Source of the DNA: Shewanella sp. 1CM18E
GTDB lineage: Bacteria; Pseudomonadota; Gammaproteobacteria; Enterobacterales; Shewanellaceae
Assembly: GCF_023161665.1 (NCBI RefSeq)
Contig: NZ_JALNTW010000002.1
Coordinates: forward strand, 310,001 to 374,000
DNA length: 64,000 nt
Reading direction: 5' to 3'
Part shown: positions 1-8,424 of the stretch, piece by piece
Layout: each line of letters begins with the position of its first letter
Position numbering within the stretch: the first letter of the stretch is position 1
The notes under the pieces: model-generated
Seen by the model: the letters and a program-made list of their open reading frames with translations, nothing else
Database searches by the model: none
What the model was told of the DNA's origin: nothing
Made by a program: the position numbers and the translations under genes

Positions 1-297
1 ACCGTCAATCAAACATTGGCCTATTTAATTCGCCTGCATCGGCCCGATCTCATTATTTACGATGCGGGTGTCGATATTCACCAAGATGACCGCCTAGGTT
101 ATCTAAACATCACTAGCCAAGGCATTTTTGAACGAGACAAACTGGTATTACAGCAAGCAAAATCAGCAAAAATCCCGGTTGCTTGTGTGATTGGTGGTGG
201 TTACAGTAGAGATATTACAAAATTAAATCAGCGTCATAGCCAGTTATTCATCGCAGCGAATCAAGTATGGCAACAAGCTGTTGCCAATAAGCTCTAA
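1..297 (+). CDS. Histone deacetylase-family (AcuC/HDAC-like) protein, C-terminal part
   Basis: The reading frame is open from base 1, so the gene begins outside the window and only about the last 98 residues are here. The stretch YDAGVDIHQDDRLG followed by GGGY matches the C-terminal part of the Zn-dependent class II-like deacetylase fold, where the DAGVD aspartate is a metal ligand and the GGGY tyrosine lies at the active site. Bacterial members are acetylpolyamine or protein deacetylases, and the substrate cannot be told from this fragment. A TTG at base 16 can be read as a start, but the homology clearly continues upstream of it. Confidence 0.85.
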   Translation, partial: TVNQTLAYLIRLHRPDLIIYDAGVDIHQDDRLGYLNITSQGIFERDKLVLQQAKSAKIPVACVIGGGYSRDITKLNQRHSQLFIAANQVWQQAVANKL

Positions 298-427
298 AAT
301 AGCAGGATTAACATCGCACGATACCAGTAACGACAATATGAAAAGCGGCCACTAGCAAGCCATTAAAAATCGTATTTGTCAAAATAACAAGTAAGTACCG
401 AGTAAAGCCAGGGAAAAGGAACCAGCC

Positions 428-688
428 ATGCAATTAGAGATCAGAAACTATTACGAAGTGTTATTACTCGAAATGCTGTCAGATGAAGGCTTACTCGATG
501 AACTACCATCTGACTACTTAGCAGATCTTTGCTGTATCACCCTAAATCAACTACCAACACGTTATATTCGCCATCTAGTCGATACCTACTTCTTCGAAGA
601 TTACAACGAGCTACAGCAGATGAAACACGAAATCCAAAAAGCACTCGAAAAGTCGCGGGCGTTTTTGAAAAACAATACAGAACGCTGA
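428..688 (+). CDS. ComFB-family (late competence development) protein
   Basis: This is an 86-residue, acidic, helical protein beginning MQLEIRNYYEVLLLEML. It contains CCITLNQLPTRYIRHLVDTYFF, read here only as its parts: a CC pair, the LNQLP turn and the YxRH motif typical of small ComFB-domain proteins. In other bacteria ComFB-domain proteins bind cyclic dinucleotides or accompany competence genes, but the function in Shewanella is unknown. An AAAGGA ribosome site about 10 bases upstream supports the ATG. The gene stands alone on the plus strand, next to the SRP RNA and a ComEA-like gene on the opposite strand. The family assignment is by pattern; the function is not claimed. Confidence 0.7.
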   Translation: MQLEIRNYYEVLLLEMLSDEGLLDELPSDYLADLCCITLNQLPTRYIRHLVDTYFFEDYNELQQMKHEIQKALEKSRAFLKNNTER

Positions 689-920
689 ACACCATCCCCT
701 CAAGAGCACCTGAAAACAAAAAACAGCCAAAAAGCATATGTGCAAATATAAGAAATTCAATATCTATAGATAAGATGATTATTTATGTTTTAAAGGAGAG
801 TTAGAAATCGATATGGATGAAAAAGGGGAGTTTTAGCTAAACTATTTCTCATCGAGTGTACCGCCAAGTGTATCACCTGAGGCCTTTCTGAGATAAGTCT
901 TTGATTAGACTTTAGTTTGG

Positions 921-1019
921 AGGCTCCCCTAGAGCCACACCCCGGCACATGAGTCGCCTGCTGCGGTTGCTCCCTTCCGGGCCTGGCCGAGTTCACAAGT
1001 TATCATTGCGGGGGGACCC
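921..1019 (-). ncRNA. ffs: 4.5S signal recognition particle RNA
   Basis: The minus strand carries the conserved SRP domain IV hairpin: GGCCAGGCCCGGAAGGGAGC, followed by GCAACCGCAGCAGGCGA. The GGAA tetraloop and the asymmetric internal loop bind Ffh. The two ends (GGGTCCCC and GGGGAGCC) pair to close the rod-like molecule. The ends are set by this pairing and are accurate to a few bases. A promoter lies about 50 bases upstream, implying a short 5' leader removed by processing. Confidence 0.93.
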
Positions 1020-1068
1020 TAGGGTCACCATTGCTTTCTATTAGAGCCTTGCTCTAAAGAACGAGTGC

Positions 1069-1097
1069 ATTATCTATTATGCATCTCCAGCAATCAA
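1069..1097 (-). promoter_or_regulatory. Predicted sigma-70 promoter of ffs
   Basis: Read on the minus strand: -35 TTGATT, a 17-base spacer, -10 GATAAT. The start would fall near base 1061, about 40 bases before mature 4.5S RNA. The leader between contains a small AGAGC/GCTCT hairpin. Confidence 0.7.
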
Positions 1098-1151
1098 GTG
1101 ATTATCACGTAACTTAGCCTATATTGGGTTCAATCGACGATTCTATAAACA

Positions 1152-1172
1152 AAAGCCCTTAAAAAAGGGCTT
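1152..1172 (-). terminator. Rho-independent terminator of the comEA-like gene
   Basis: Inverted repeat AAGCCCTT/AAGGGCTT with a 4-base loop, followed on the minus strand by a T-rich run (TTTTGTTTA). It lies about 50 bases beyond the comEA-like stop. Confidence 0.75.
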
Positions 1173-1224
1173 CATCGACTTTAAAAACAGCTTTAAAGAA
1201 CTGATTTTAAAAAACCAGTGCCAC

Positions 1225-1527
1225 TTATAGGCTCAAACTGGCTCTGTTTTTCTCTATCAGCTTTTCTCCAATACCTTTAACTTCATTAAGTTGCTCAATC
1301 GATTTAAAGTTACCGTGAACTTTACGATACTCAACAATTGCTTGAGCCTTTGCTTCACCAACTCCGCTCAACGCTGCTAGTTCGGTTACTGTTGCACTGT
1401 TAATTTTAACTAACTGCAACTGACTCGTCCCTGAAGCAGGTGCAACCTCAACTTTCTTAGGCGCCGCCTCAACCGTAAAAGCAAGCAAGCTTAAAAGAAT
1501 AAAACCAGATAAAATATGTTTGTACAT
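1225..1527 (-). CDS. ComEA-like helix-hairpin-helix DNA-binding protein
   Basis: A 100-residue exported protein. It has an N-terminal signal peptide (MYKHILSGFILLSLLAFTVEA, cleavage expected after VEA-A), a short linker, and then a tandem helix-hairpin-helix domain. That domain shows KINSATVTELAALSGVGEAKA and, later, LNEVKGIGEKLIE (seen as VNINxA and GIG hairpins). In naturally transformable bacteria such periplasmic ComEA proteins bind incoming double-stranded DNA and ratchet it inward; this is the likely role. AAAGGAG four bases before ATG 1527 decides the start over the GTG/ATG further upstream. Length fits the short Gram-negative ComEA form, with no membrane anchor beyond the signal peptide. 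Confidence 0.85.
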   Translation of the reverse strand: MYKHILSGFILLSLLAFTVEAAPKKVEVAPASGTSQLQLVKINSATVTELAALSGVGEAKAQAIVEYRKVHGNFKSIEQLNEVKGIGEKLIEKNRASLSL

Positions 1528-1792
1528 AATTGCTCCTTTGTATTTTCCTAACATTAATGGCCTTAATCCATTTCCTTGGCCACAAACAAAAGGTAGATCA
1601 TAGTCGAGCTTTTCGCTATCGAGCGCCCGCCATCACACCCGAACCACAACTAAAGAGATCGAGATCACACTTCACGTATTACAAATAACTTTCAGTTAGT
1701 TGGGACGATTATCGAATTATTGATGTTTTGATGAGTAAATTTCGAAAAATCAGCACAAGCTTCATATTTAATCATCACAAAACCGAAATATA

Positions 1793-1808
1793 CGTGAATC
1801 ACATCACT
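1793..1808 (+). promoter_or_regulatory. Candidate CRP site upstream of the DASS transporter
   Basis: CGTGA-N6-TCACT, with a perfect GTGA-N6-TCAC core, lies about 105 bases before the transporter start. It sits in the 385-base gap between the divergent comEA-like gene and the transporter. No other clear signal was found in that gap. Confidence 0.5.
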
Positions 1809-1912
1809 ATTTTCAGTGGTCAAAACGGTAAATTTTTAACGTGGCAACAGATTTTGAACTTAATCAAAGCTGAATTAGAGTGAGCCAACTTAAAATAATA
1901 AGGGACATTCAA

Positions 1913-3307
1913 ATGTCATTTGAATCAACCAAAATACCCGACACGACCGATACTAAAATGTCTAAACAGCAAAAGAACTTGATCATTCTTGCTGCAGATA
2001 TCCTGTTGTTGTTTTTAATGTATAACTTTCTTCCCTTTGAACAAGGCGTTAATACAGGTTTGGCAATGTTAGTATTTGCCGCTATTTTATGGTTAACAGA
2101 AGCTATCCATATCAGCATTACCGCAATTTTAATCCCAATTATGGCGGTGCTGTTTGGCGTATTTGAAACCCAATCAGCAATGAGCCACTTTGCTAACCCT
2201 ATTATTTACCTTTTCTTTGGTGGTTTTGTTTTAGCTGCCGCGTTAAATCATCAAGGCATTGATAAGTTGATCGCCCAAAAAGTTCTGGGCGCCTCTAAAG
2301 GCCGTTTATCGGTAGCCTGCCTGATGTTATTTGGGATCACTGCGGGACTTTCCATGTGGATCAGTAACACTGCGACAACCGCTATGATGCTGCCGTTAGC
2401 ACTTGGGATCTTGCATCAAATTGATATTAAACAGCACAAAAGTACTTACCTATTTTTATTACTAGGTATTGCTTACTCTGCAAACATTGGCGGGATTGGT
2501 ACCTTAGTTGGTAGCCCACCAAATGCTATTGCTGCAGCGCAAGTAGGTCTTTCATTTGCCGACTGGCTCGAGTTTGGCCTTATTACCGTTGCTATCATGC
2601 TTCCTATGATGTTGATTGCGCTATATCTATATCTTAAACCTGACCTATCAATGGTTTGTGAGCTAAATACAGAAAAGCAATCACTGACTTTTCAAGGCAA
2701 GTTAACCTTACTTATTTTTATCAGCACCGTATGTTGCTGGATTTTCAGTAAACCTATTTCTCAAGCATTAGGTGGGATCTCAAAGTTTGATACCATAGTT
2801 GCACTTGGCGCTGTGGTTTTACTTGCAGGTCTTGGTCTTGTTAAATGGAAAAAAATTGAAACGACTACAGATTGGGGTGTACTGATTTTATTTGGTGGTG
2901 GCCTAACATTAAGTGCAGTGTTAAAGGCAACGGGTACCAGCGTATTTTTAGCACACTGGATCACCGATATTTTTGGTAACACTCATATGGCACTTTTCAC
3001 TTTTGCCGTGATTGCCTTTGTTGTGATGTTAACTGAGTTTGCTAGTAATACTGCAAGTGCTGCGCTACTCGTGCCTGTATTTGCTGCAATTGCCGAAGCA
3101 CTAGGTCTATCACCGGTAATGCTATCAGTATTAATTGGCATCGCCGCTTCTTGTGCCTTTATGCTTCCTGTAGCAACACCGCCAAACGCTATTGTTTATG
3201 GCTCTGGATACATCAAGCAATCAGAGATGATGAAAGCAGGTGTTATCATTAACTTTATCAGTATGGTTGTGCTTTACATCATTGCGCATACATTCTGGGA
3301 AATCTAA
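1913..3307 (+). CDS. DASS-family (SLC13) sodium:anion symporter
   Basis: A 464-residue inner-membrane protein with roughly a dozen hydrophobic segments. It carries the two diagnostic SNT motifs of the divalent anion:Na+ symporter family: [11 protein letters not shown] in the first half and the matching [11 protein letters not shown] in the second. These re-entrant hairpin tips bind Na+ and the dicarboxylate. Another family mark is the GxPPNAI repeat (VGSPPNAIA and [10 protein letters not shown]). Likely substrates are C4-dicarboxylates such as succinate, but sulfate or phosphate cannot be excluded. ATG 1913 is chosen because AGGGAC lies 7 bases upstream; a GTG at 1880 would add 11 residues. 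A CRP-like site upstream suggests catabolite control. Confidence 0.88.
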   Translation: MSFESTKIPDTTDTKMSKQQKNLIILAADILLLFLMYNFLPFEQGVNTGLAMLVFAAILWLTEAIHISITAILIPIMAVLFGVFETQSAMSHFANPIIYLFFGGFVLAAALNHQGIDKLIAQKVLGASKGRLSVACLMLFGITAGLSMWISNTATTAMMLPLALGILHQIDIKQHKSTYLFLLLGIAYSANIGGIGTLVGSPPNAIAAAQVGLSFADWLEFGLITVAIMLPMMLIALYLYLKPDLSMVCELNTEKQSLTFQGKLTLLIFISTVCCWIFSKPISQALGGISKFDTIVALGAVVLLAGLGLVKWKKIETTTDWGVLILFGGGLTLSAVLKATGTSVFLAHWITDIFGNTHMALFTFAVIAFVVMLTEFASNTASAALLVPVFAAIAEALGLSPVMLSVLIGIAASCAFMLPVATPPNAIVYGSGYIKQSEMMKAGVIINFISMVVLYIIAHTFWEI

Positions 3308-3313
3308 TAAAAC

Positions 3314-3337
3314 CGCCCTGCCATTATTGGCAGGGCG
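3314..3337 (+). terminator. Terminator of the DASS transporter gene
   Basis: Nine-base-pair inverted repeat CGCCCTGCC/GGCAGGGCG with a 6-base loop and a short following ACTTTT, just after the stop codon. Confidence 0.7.
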
Positions 3338-3418
3338 ACTTTTGGTAAAGCAAACTTCAGCATTGTCTAAAAGCTCACCGCCCCACTCAAATATCAATAA
3401 AACGCTTAAAACTGCTAC

Positions 3419-4597
3419 TTAAAGCCTTTCTAGACCTTGCTCTAACGCTTGAATAATATCTTCAACGGACTCCAGACCTACTGAAATTCTAAGTAAATTA
3501 TCTTTAATTCCCGCTGCTAACCGTTGTTCTTCAGTATAAGGAGAGTGTGTCATCGACGCTGGATGCTGAATTAATGATTCTGCATCACCGAGACTTACAG
3601 CAATTGAAAACAACGATAAATGATTAATAAATGCGAGCGATTGTTCAAAGCTTGCATTAAGTTCAAATGCTATCACACCACCAGCCCTGCGCATTTGCTG
3701 ACCTACCAAATGATGTCCAGGATGACTTTTAAGTCCAGGATAATAAACTTTAGATATTTTATGATGCCTTGCTAAATATTCAGCGACTTTTTCTGCATTG
3801 TCACAATGCCTTTCGATTCGCACATCTAAAGTTTTTAGACCACGCAAAATTAACCATGCATCATGGGGGGATAAAACAGCGCCTACATCTTTTAATACTT
3901 CGTACTTGATAACTTGCATTTGTTGTTCACTTGCGCAAATTACACCGGCAATCACATCACCATGTCCATTTAAGTATTTAGTCGCGCTATGGATAACAAT
4001 ATCAATACCGTGCTTTATTGGCTGCTGTAACAATGGCGTCATAAAGGTGTTATCAACGATACTGATTAAATTGTGCTGTTTAGCGATCTGAGCAATCATC
4101 TGCAGATCATATACATCTAAATGCGGATTCACCGGCGTTTCGCAAAAAATCACTTTAGTATTTGGGCGCACAGCATCGATTATCGCGGTTTTATCACTAA
4201 AGTTGACTAAGCTAACCTCTATGCCAAATTTAGCTAGTAAAGAGCTCATCAACGAAAAGGTGCACCCATAAACCGCGTTAGAAGCAACAAGGTGATCACC
4301 GCAGTTTAGATTGGCTAATAGTGCTGCTGACACAGCCGCCATACCAGAGCCTGTTGCCGCTGCCGCTTCACTGCCCTCTAAAGCTGCGATTTTACGCTCG
4401 AGTTCTGCCGTAGTTGGATTACCTAAGCGGGTATAAATATAACCTTGTTCTTCACCAGCAAAACGGGCACCGCCTTGCTGAGCATTATCAAAAACAAATG
4501 TTGCGCTTTGGCACAAAGGTGTCACCAATGCCCCAGTCTCATTGCGTTCATGCCCTGCGTGGATCACCTTGGTGGCAAGTTGCCATTTATCTTGCAT
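3419..4597 (-). CDS. mdeA: Methionine gamma-lyase (PLP-dependent Cys/Met metabolism family)
   Basis: A 392-residue cytosolic PLP enzyme that would split L-methionine into methanethiol, ammonia and 2-oxobutyrate. Visible motifs are YTRLGNPT near the N terminus, the SATKYLNGHGD stretch holding the Schiff-base lysine near residue 208, and DNTF around residue 185. YGCTFSL places a cysteine where methionine gamma-lyases carry their characteristic active-site Cys, unlike most cystathionine enzymes at this position. Length is normal for the family. AAAGG upstream of ATG 4597 supports the start. The gene is monocistronic. A cystathionine gamma-lyase-like activity remains possible, because the subfamily split is by few residues. 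Confidence 0.85.
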   Translation of the reverse strand: MQDKWQLATKVIHAGHERNETGALVTPLCQSATFVFDNAQQGGARFAGEEQGYIYTRLGNPTTAELERKIAALEGSEAAAATGSGMAAVSAALLANLNCGDHLVASNAVYGCTFSLMSSLLAKFGIEVSLVNFSDKTAIIDAVRPNTKVIFCETPVNPHLDVYDLQMIAQIAKQHNLISIVDNTFMTPLLQQPIKHGIDIVIHSATKYLNGHGDVIAGVICASEQQMQVIKYEVLKDVGAVLSPHDAWLILRGLKTLDVRIERHCDNAEKVAEYLARHHKISKVYYPGLKSHPGHHLVGQQMRRAGGVIAFELNASFEQSLAFINHLSLFSIAVSLGDAESLIQHPASMTHSPYTEEQRLAAGIKDNLLRISVGLESVEDIIQALEQGLERL

Positions 4598-4878
4598 ACG
4601 ATTCTACCTTTATTCAAAGCGCTTTTTACCTGCTGTTTTCGCCCTGTTATCTTTTTCGATACCAAGCTATAAGCAGCAAAGCCAGTTCTGTTTTTAGTTA
4701 TTGCTTTTCGCTGTTACCTAAAACACAAACTTCAGAAGTAACGACAAAGATCGGCTTGTACTCATAACTCAACATGGACGAAGCGGATTGAAATTCAAAC
4801 TAAAAGTAAGTAATTCACCCAAGGACGTATGTAAAAAATATGTTACACACAAGAGTTAATGCAAAAGGAGTTTGTGAT

Positions 4879-4905
4879 ATGAAATCAAAAATACTTGTTA
4901 ATTAG
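4879..4905 (+). other. Eight-codon open frame with a strong ribosome site in a 435-base gap
   Basis: AAAAGGAG lies 8 bases before ATG, and the frame reads MKSKILVN then TAG. No homologous gene follows. It could be a leader peptide, the scar of a lost gene, or chance. The rest of the 4598-5032 gap holds a hairpin and the ACGAT repeat listed separately. Confidence 0.25.
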
Positions 4906-4929
4906 GAGGCTAAGACAATTAAATTAATA

Positions 4930-4957
4930 GAGCTAAATGTAGTCTCACATTTAGCTC
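4930..4957 (-). terminator. Likely terminator of the psp operon
   Basis: A perfect 11-base-pair inverted repeat, GAGCTAAATGT/ACATTTAGCTC, with a 6-base loop. It lies about 75 bases beyond the ycjF stop and on the minus strand is followed by the T-rich CTATTAATTT. The T run is imperfect. Confidence 0.55.
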
Positions 4958-4960
4958 GAA

Positions 4961-4990
4961 ACGATACGATACGATACGATACGATACGAT
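4961..4990. repeat. ACGAT pentanucleotide repeat, six copies
   Basis: Six uninterrupted ACGAT units occupy 30 bases between ycjF and mdeA, next to the inverted repeat. A 5-base unit can change number by slippage. It lies outside coding sequence, so at most transcription or termination would change. Confidence 0.9.
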
Positions 4991-5032
4991 TAGATGATAA
5001 CCGTATTGTCGTAATCATCTACTTAAGATTAA

Positions 5033-6139
5033 TTAGCTACGCTCTACTTTCTCCGCTTTATCCACAGTGCTCACCGTTTTACTGAGCACACTCGATGAAA
5101 GCTCTTTTAAGCTAAGCAGAAGCTCTTTATGAATACTTGACAGTTTAGGCTTAGAATCAAGACTAAACGCTAACGGCCTACACAACGCCATGGCCTGATA
5201 ACCCAACCTAGCAGTTAGCAGTCCACCACCGAGTCCTTGTCCAAGCCTTGCTGATAATTTACCAGACATCTCAACAGATAATAGCTGCGTACCTAAATCC
5301 GTCACTATTTCACTTGAGCCTGCATAAATAATATTAGTAATAATACTTCGAATAAGCTTAATTCTGCTCCAGTAGCCAAGCTCGACCCCGTAACATTCCG
5401 CCAGCTGATTAATCATGCTTTGATTCCGCCACAATATAATGGCCATATCTAATACAGCCAATGGGCTAGCAGCTAAAAGTAATGCAGACTCCTGAGCAAA
5501 ACGGCGTACAATTTTTTTGGCAGCTAAATCTCTTTCAGTAAGCACAATCTCATCAAACAACATGAGCTTTTCAGCATCATTTTGCTCTGGCGTTAGGCTC
5601 ATACTAAATTTAGATGTTTCAGCAGTAGTAGGTAACTTAGCCATAATCGAGTCGATGAATTTATCAGCCTCGCCCATTTGCATGCTTTGTGATAATCGCT
5701 GACCAACCGCTTGGGTATCTTCCACCTGCTTTAAAGCCTTTAAATGACGCCATTCACCTAAGGTGATTTTACCTGTCCACAAAACAACTAAAGCGGTAAC
5801 ACCGGCATATAAAGCAAATAACCAACTACTTTGAATAAACGCAGCTTGTAAGCCAAGAATAGCTTCAACGATAACCACTAATACAATACTAAATAGGCAA
5901 AGCTTACCTAGCATGCTTCGACGGGTCTTAACAGGCTTGTCTTGTGCTAAATCAATACTCTCAAAACCAGATAATTGCTGGTTGATATTAGACTCTATTT
6001 CAGCATCGGTTAATGATTCGGCTTCAATAAACTCCACTTTAGACTCAAAGCTAACGGAATGTGCCAAACTCACTTCAGGCTCTTTATCTTGAGCATCAAA
6101 GCGTTGCTGTTTTTTTATAAAACGGTCACCTTGAGACAT
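5033..6139 (-). CDS. ycjF: YcjF-like (DUF697/TIGR01620) inner-membrane protein of the psp operon
   Basis: A 368-residue protein with a charged N-terminal cytosolic region and two adjacent membrane helices near residues 75-120 (LGKLCLFSIVLVVIVEAILG, then LFALYAGVTALVVLW). The C-terminal DUF697-type domain has alanine- and glycine-rich helices (GSSEIVTDLGTQLLS, LGQGLGGGLLTARLG). In enterobacteria ycjX and ycjF are co-transcribed with the phage-shock genes; their biochemical function is not settled. Here it is the last gene of pspA-pspB-pspC-ycjX-ycjF, 48 bases after ycjX. AAGAGAG before the ATG serves as ribosome site. Confidence 0.85.
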   Translation of the reverse strand: MSQGDRFIKKQQRFDAQDKEPEVSLAHSVSFESKVEFIEAESLTDAEIESNINQQLSGFESIDLAQDKPVKTRRSMLGKLCLFSIVLVVIVEAILGLQAAFIQSSWLFALYAGVTALVVLWTGKITLGEWRHLKALKQVEDTQAVGQRLSQSMQMGEADKFIDSIMAKLPTTAETSKFSMSLTPEQNDAEKLMLFDEIVLTERDLAAKKIVRRFAQESALLLAASPLAVLDMAIILWRNQSMINQLAECYGVELGYWSRIKLIRSIITNIIYAGSSEIVTDLGTQLLSVEMSGKLSARLGQGLGGGLLTARLGYQAMALCRPLAFSLDSKPKLSSIHKELLLSLKELSSSVLSKTVSTVDKAEKVERS

Positions 6140-6187
6140 GACTACTCTCTTTTATATCTATTCACTCAACCATGTGCTCTACACGAA

Positions 6188-7630
6188 TTACTTAAGCTTA
6201 TCGCCTAATAAAAACTGTAATACATGGTCTAAACGTATATGTTCAAAGTCGGCGCTACTGCGCGAGTTGCGCTGATTAGTAGGCGCAAAGTTTATAAACT
6301 CAAAACCTTGCTTATCCCAAAAATCTGCTGACGGCAGCGATTTAGGAACTTCCCCCGGAAAGAGAGTAACTGCTTGGCGATTAACTAACTCAGTTCCCCG
6401 CACGACTTCAATTTCTTTACCATCTTGCTTAACCATTCCATGACTGGTTGATTTAATGGCACTAATAGCCATTGTTTCAACTTCACAGCCTTCAAACTTA
6501 GCAAATTGCTGACTCTGCTGGATCAACTGCGTCAATAGTGACAACACATTACCCTGTTGGTCGCGAGTCACATGATCAACCTTACTCGCAGCAAACAAAA
6601 GTTTATCAATTTTTGGTGAAAACAATCGTTTAAGTAAGCTTGATTGACCAAAGTGGAAGCTTTCAATTACCGCATGCAGCGCCGACTTCATATCATCAAA
6701 TTGTTCACGACCACGGTTAAGCGGTGTAAAGCAGTCTACTAGCACGATTTGGCGGTCAAATTTAGCAAAATAGTCTTGATAAAAAGGCTTAACGACTCGG
6801 TTTACGTATTCGTAATAACGTTGCTTTAGCGTGTGATAAAAGCTATTCGGTATCGATAGCTCTAACGATTGAAAACCTGAGTCATCAATATTGAGTAACG
6901 GAAACAAGGCTAAAACTGGCGTCCCTTCAAGTTCACCGGGCAATAATAGTCGACCTGGCTGGGCATAATAAAAACCATGGTTACTGACACAGTCCTGCAA
7001 AACCCTTTGATAAAGATCGGTTATTTCTTGCAGTTTTAACTCATCAGCTGCACTAGTAAGGTCAATACTATTTATCGCCTCAGAGAATGCTTCAAAGTGT
7101 TTAGAACGCTGGAAAACTTGTTTGCGAGTAGATTGGCTAACTGACCATTGCTGAAATGATTGCTTTAGCATAGGCAGATCGAGTAGCCACTCGCCGGGAT
7201 AATCAACGATATCTAAATATAATGTTGCACTATCAGTCAGCTTCGATAATAAACCTTTTGCTGGGCGGTACTTTATCGCTAAACGCAATTCACTAATATT
7301 TCGAGTCGACACTGGCCAAGTTTGTGGCTCGTTTACTAACGACTGAATTGCAGCATCGTAATTAAAACTCGGAATGGTTAAATCTGGTTGCAAGTCGCGC
7401 TTTACACCATAGAGCCGACTATCTCTAGCAACTCGCCACAAAGGCAGCTGAGAGCCGGTTTCAGCAATCCCTGAGTGCAATAATTGATTCACTAGGCCGG
7501 TAATGAAAGCCGTTTTACCTGCACCTGCTAATCCTGTAACCGCTAATCGTAAATTTCGGTCTGTGGTTCTAAGTGCAACTGCTTGGGTATTTTTACCGAG
7601 TTTTTTAAGTGACTGTTTGAAGCTCGCCAT
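6188..7630 (-). CDS. ycjX: YcjX-family P-loop NTPase of the psp operon
   Basis: A 480-residue cytosolic protein whose N terminus carries the Walker A motif GLAGAGKTAFITGL (residues about 33-46). A DYPGEWL motif near residue 143 resembles the DxxG switch of GTPases, and AASKVDHV is in the place of a base-specificity NKxD-like motif. The YcjX family belongs to the wider TRAFAC-like GTPases and is linked to envelope stress through its place in psp operons. The direct substrate is unknown. It lies 80 bases after pspC and 48 before ycjF. Length matches the family (about 465-480). Confidence 0.88.
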   Translation of the reverse strand: MASFKQSLKKLGKNTQAVALRTTDRNLRLAVTGLAGAGKTAFITGLVNQLLHSGIAETGSQLPLWRVARDSRLYGVKRDLQPDLTIPSFNYDAAIQSLVNEPQTWPVSTRNISELRLAIKYRPAKGLLSKLTDSATLYLDIVDYPGEWLLDLPMLKQSFQQWSVSQSTRKQVFQRSKHFEAFSEAINSIDLTSAADELKLQEITDLYQRVLQDCVSNHGFYYAQPGRLLLPGELEGTPVLALFPLLNIDDSGFQSLELSIPNSFYHTLKQRYYEYVNRVVKPFYQDYFAKFDRQIVLVDCFTPLNRGREQFDDMKSALHAVIESFHFGQSSLLKRLFSPKIDKLLFAASKVDHVTRDQQGNVLSLLTQLIQQSQQFAKFEGCEVETMAISAIKSTSHGMVKQDGKEIEVVRGTELVNRQAVTLFPGEVPKSLPSADFWDKQGFEFINFAPTNQRNSRSSADFEHIRLDHVLQFLLGDKLK

Positions 7631-7710
7631 ATATTGAAGTACAACCCGTATAAGAAAGTTCTAGGGCAGTATAGCCTGCCCCGTCTTTGAACTATAGCTT
7701 GATGAATTAA

Positions 7711-8103
7711 CTATAGGTTGTTGATTTGATTTTTTAAATCATAGTTATCTGATGTTACGTGGCGCTCTAGATTTTGTAATCGTACTTCTAAAGACCTAAA
7801 TTGGCTGTTTACATCCTTTAACGCCATTTTAGCTGGCTCACCAGACTGCCAAACTTTTTTCTTTACACCAATTTCCTTATTAGAAACCTCATTTTTACCC
7901 GTACCAGGCTTAATATCCAAAATCATCCATAGTAATACATAGATGATTAATACTATGCCAGAGCCACCAAGTAAAAAGATTGAAGCCGCAACAACTCGTA
8001 CCAACCAGGTTTCAAAATTAAAGTAATCAGCAATCCCTGAACATACGCCTGCAATTTTGCCTGATTGAGGAATTCGATATAAGGTTTTGTTCCCTTCGTT
8101 CAT
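7711..8103 (-). CDS. pspC: Phage-shock protein C
   Basis: A 130-residue inner-membrane protein. The N terminus LYRIPQSGKIAGVCSGIADY is the PspC domain signature, followed by one transmembrane helix (VVAASIFLLGGSGIVLIIYVLL, about residues 37-58). A C-terminal coiled region ends RSLEVRLQNLERHV. PspB and PspC sense inner-membrane stress and draw PspA away from PspF. The gene follows pspB by 64 bases and precedes ycjX by 80, in one operon. Length is close to that of the enterobacterial protein. Confidence 0.93.
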   Translation of the reverse strand: MNEGNKTLYRIPQSGKIAGVCSGIADYFNFETWLVRVVAASIFLLGGSGIVLIIYVLLWMILDIKPGTGKNEVSNKEIGVKKKVWQSGEPAKMALKDVNSQFRSLEVRLQNLERHVTSDNYDLKNQINNL

Positions 8104-8167
8104 CTTACATCCTCCTTATTAAGCACTCATTGGGTGGTATTTATTTGCCGTAATAGAAATCGTCTGT

Positions 8168-8401
8168 TTAGTCATGACGATTTCTCCATTGCGGCGCCTC
8201 ACTGTCTAAGATTGCTTCTAGAGTTTCGATGCGATGAGACATCTTATCCGCTTTAGCAATTAACTCATTTAGCTGGCTAAACTCTTCTTCAGTAAGTCCC
8301 TGGCTAACCTGTCGCTTACTACGGTAATGAAGTATTAGCCATATTGGAGCCACAAAAATCATAAAGATGATAATTGGAGCCATCAAAATATCCGTGTTCA
8401 T
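8168..8401 (-). CDS. pspB: Phage-shock protein B
   Basis: A 77-residue small membrane protein. An N-terminal transmembrane helix (ILMAPIIIFMIFVAPIWLIL, residues 5-24) is followed by a short amphipathic coiled-coil (LTEEEFSQLNELIAKADKM). It ends WRNRHD, matching the C-terminal tail typical of PspB. It acts with PspC as the membrane sensor of the phage-shock response. The gene lies 23 bases after pspA in the same operon. Length and topology match the family exactly. Confidence 0.93.
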   Translation of the reverse strand: MNTDILMAPIIIFMIFVAPIWLILHYRSKRQVSQGLTEEEFSQLNELIAKADKMSHRIETLEAILDSEAPQWRNRHD

Positions 8402-8424
8402 AACTCACCTCTGATTAGTGTTGA

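Noticed and set aside
4961..4990. ACGAT tract as a possible CRISPR or binding-site array
   Set aside because: The unit is five bases with no spacers, no palindrome and no cas genes.
3419..5032. SAM or other sulfur riboswitch before mdeA
   Set aside because: No conserved SAM-I, II or III core or kink-turn pattern was seen in the 435-base gap.
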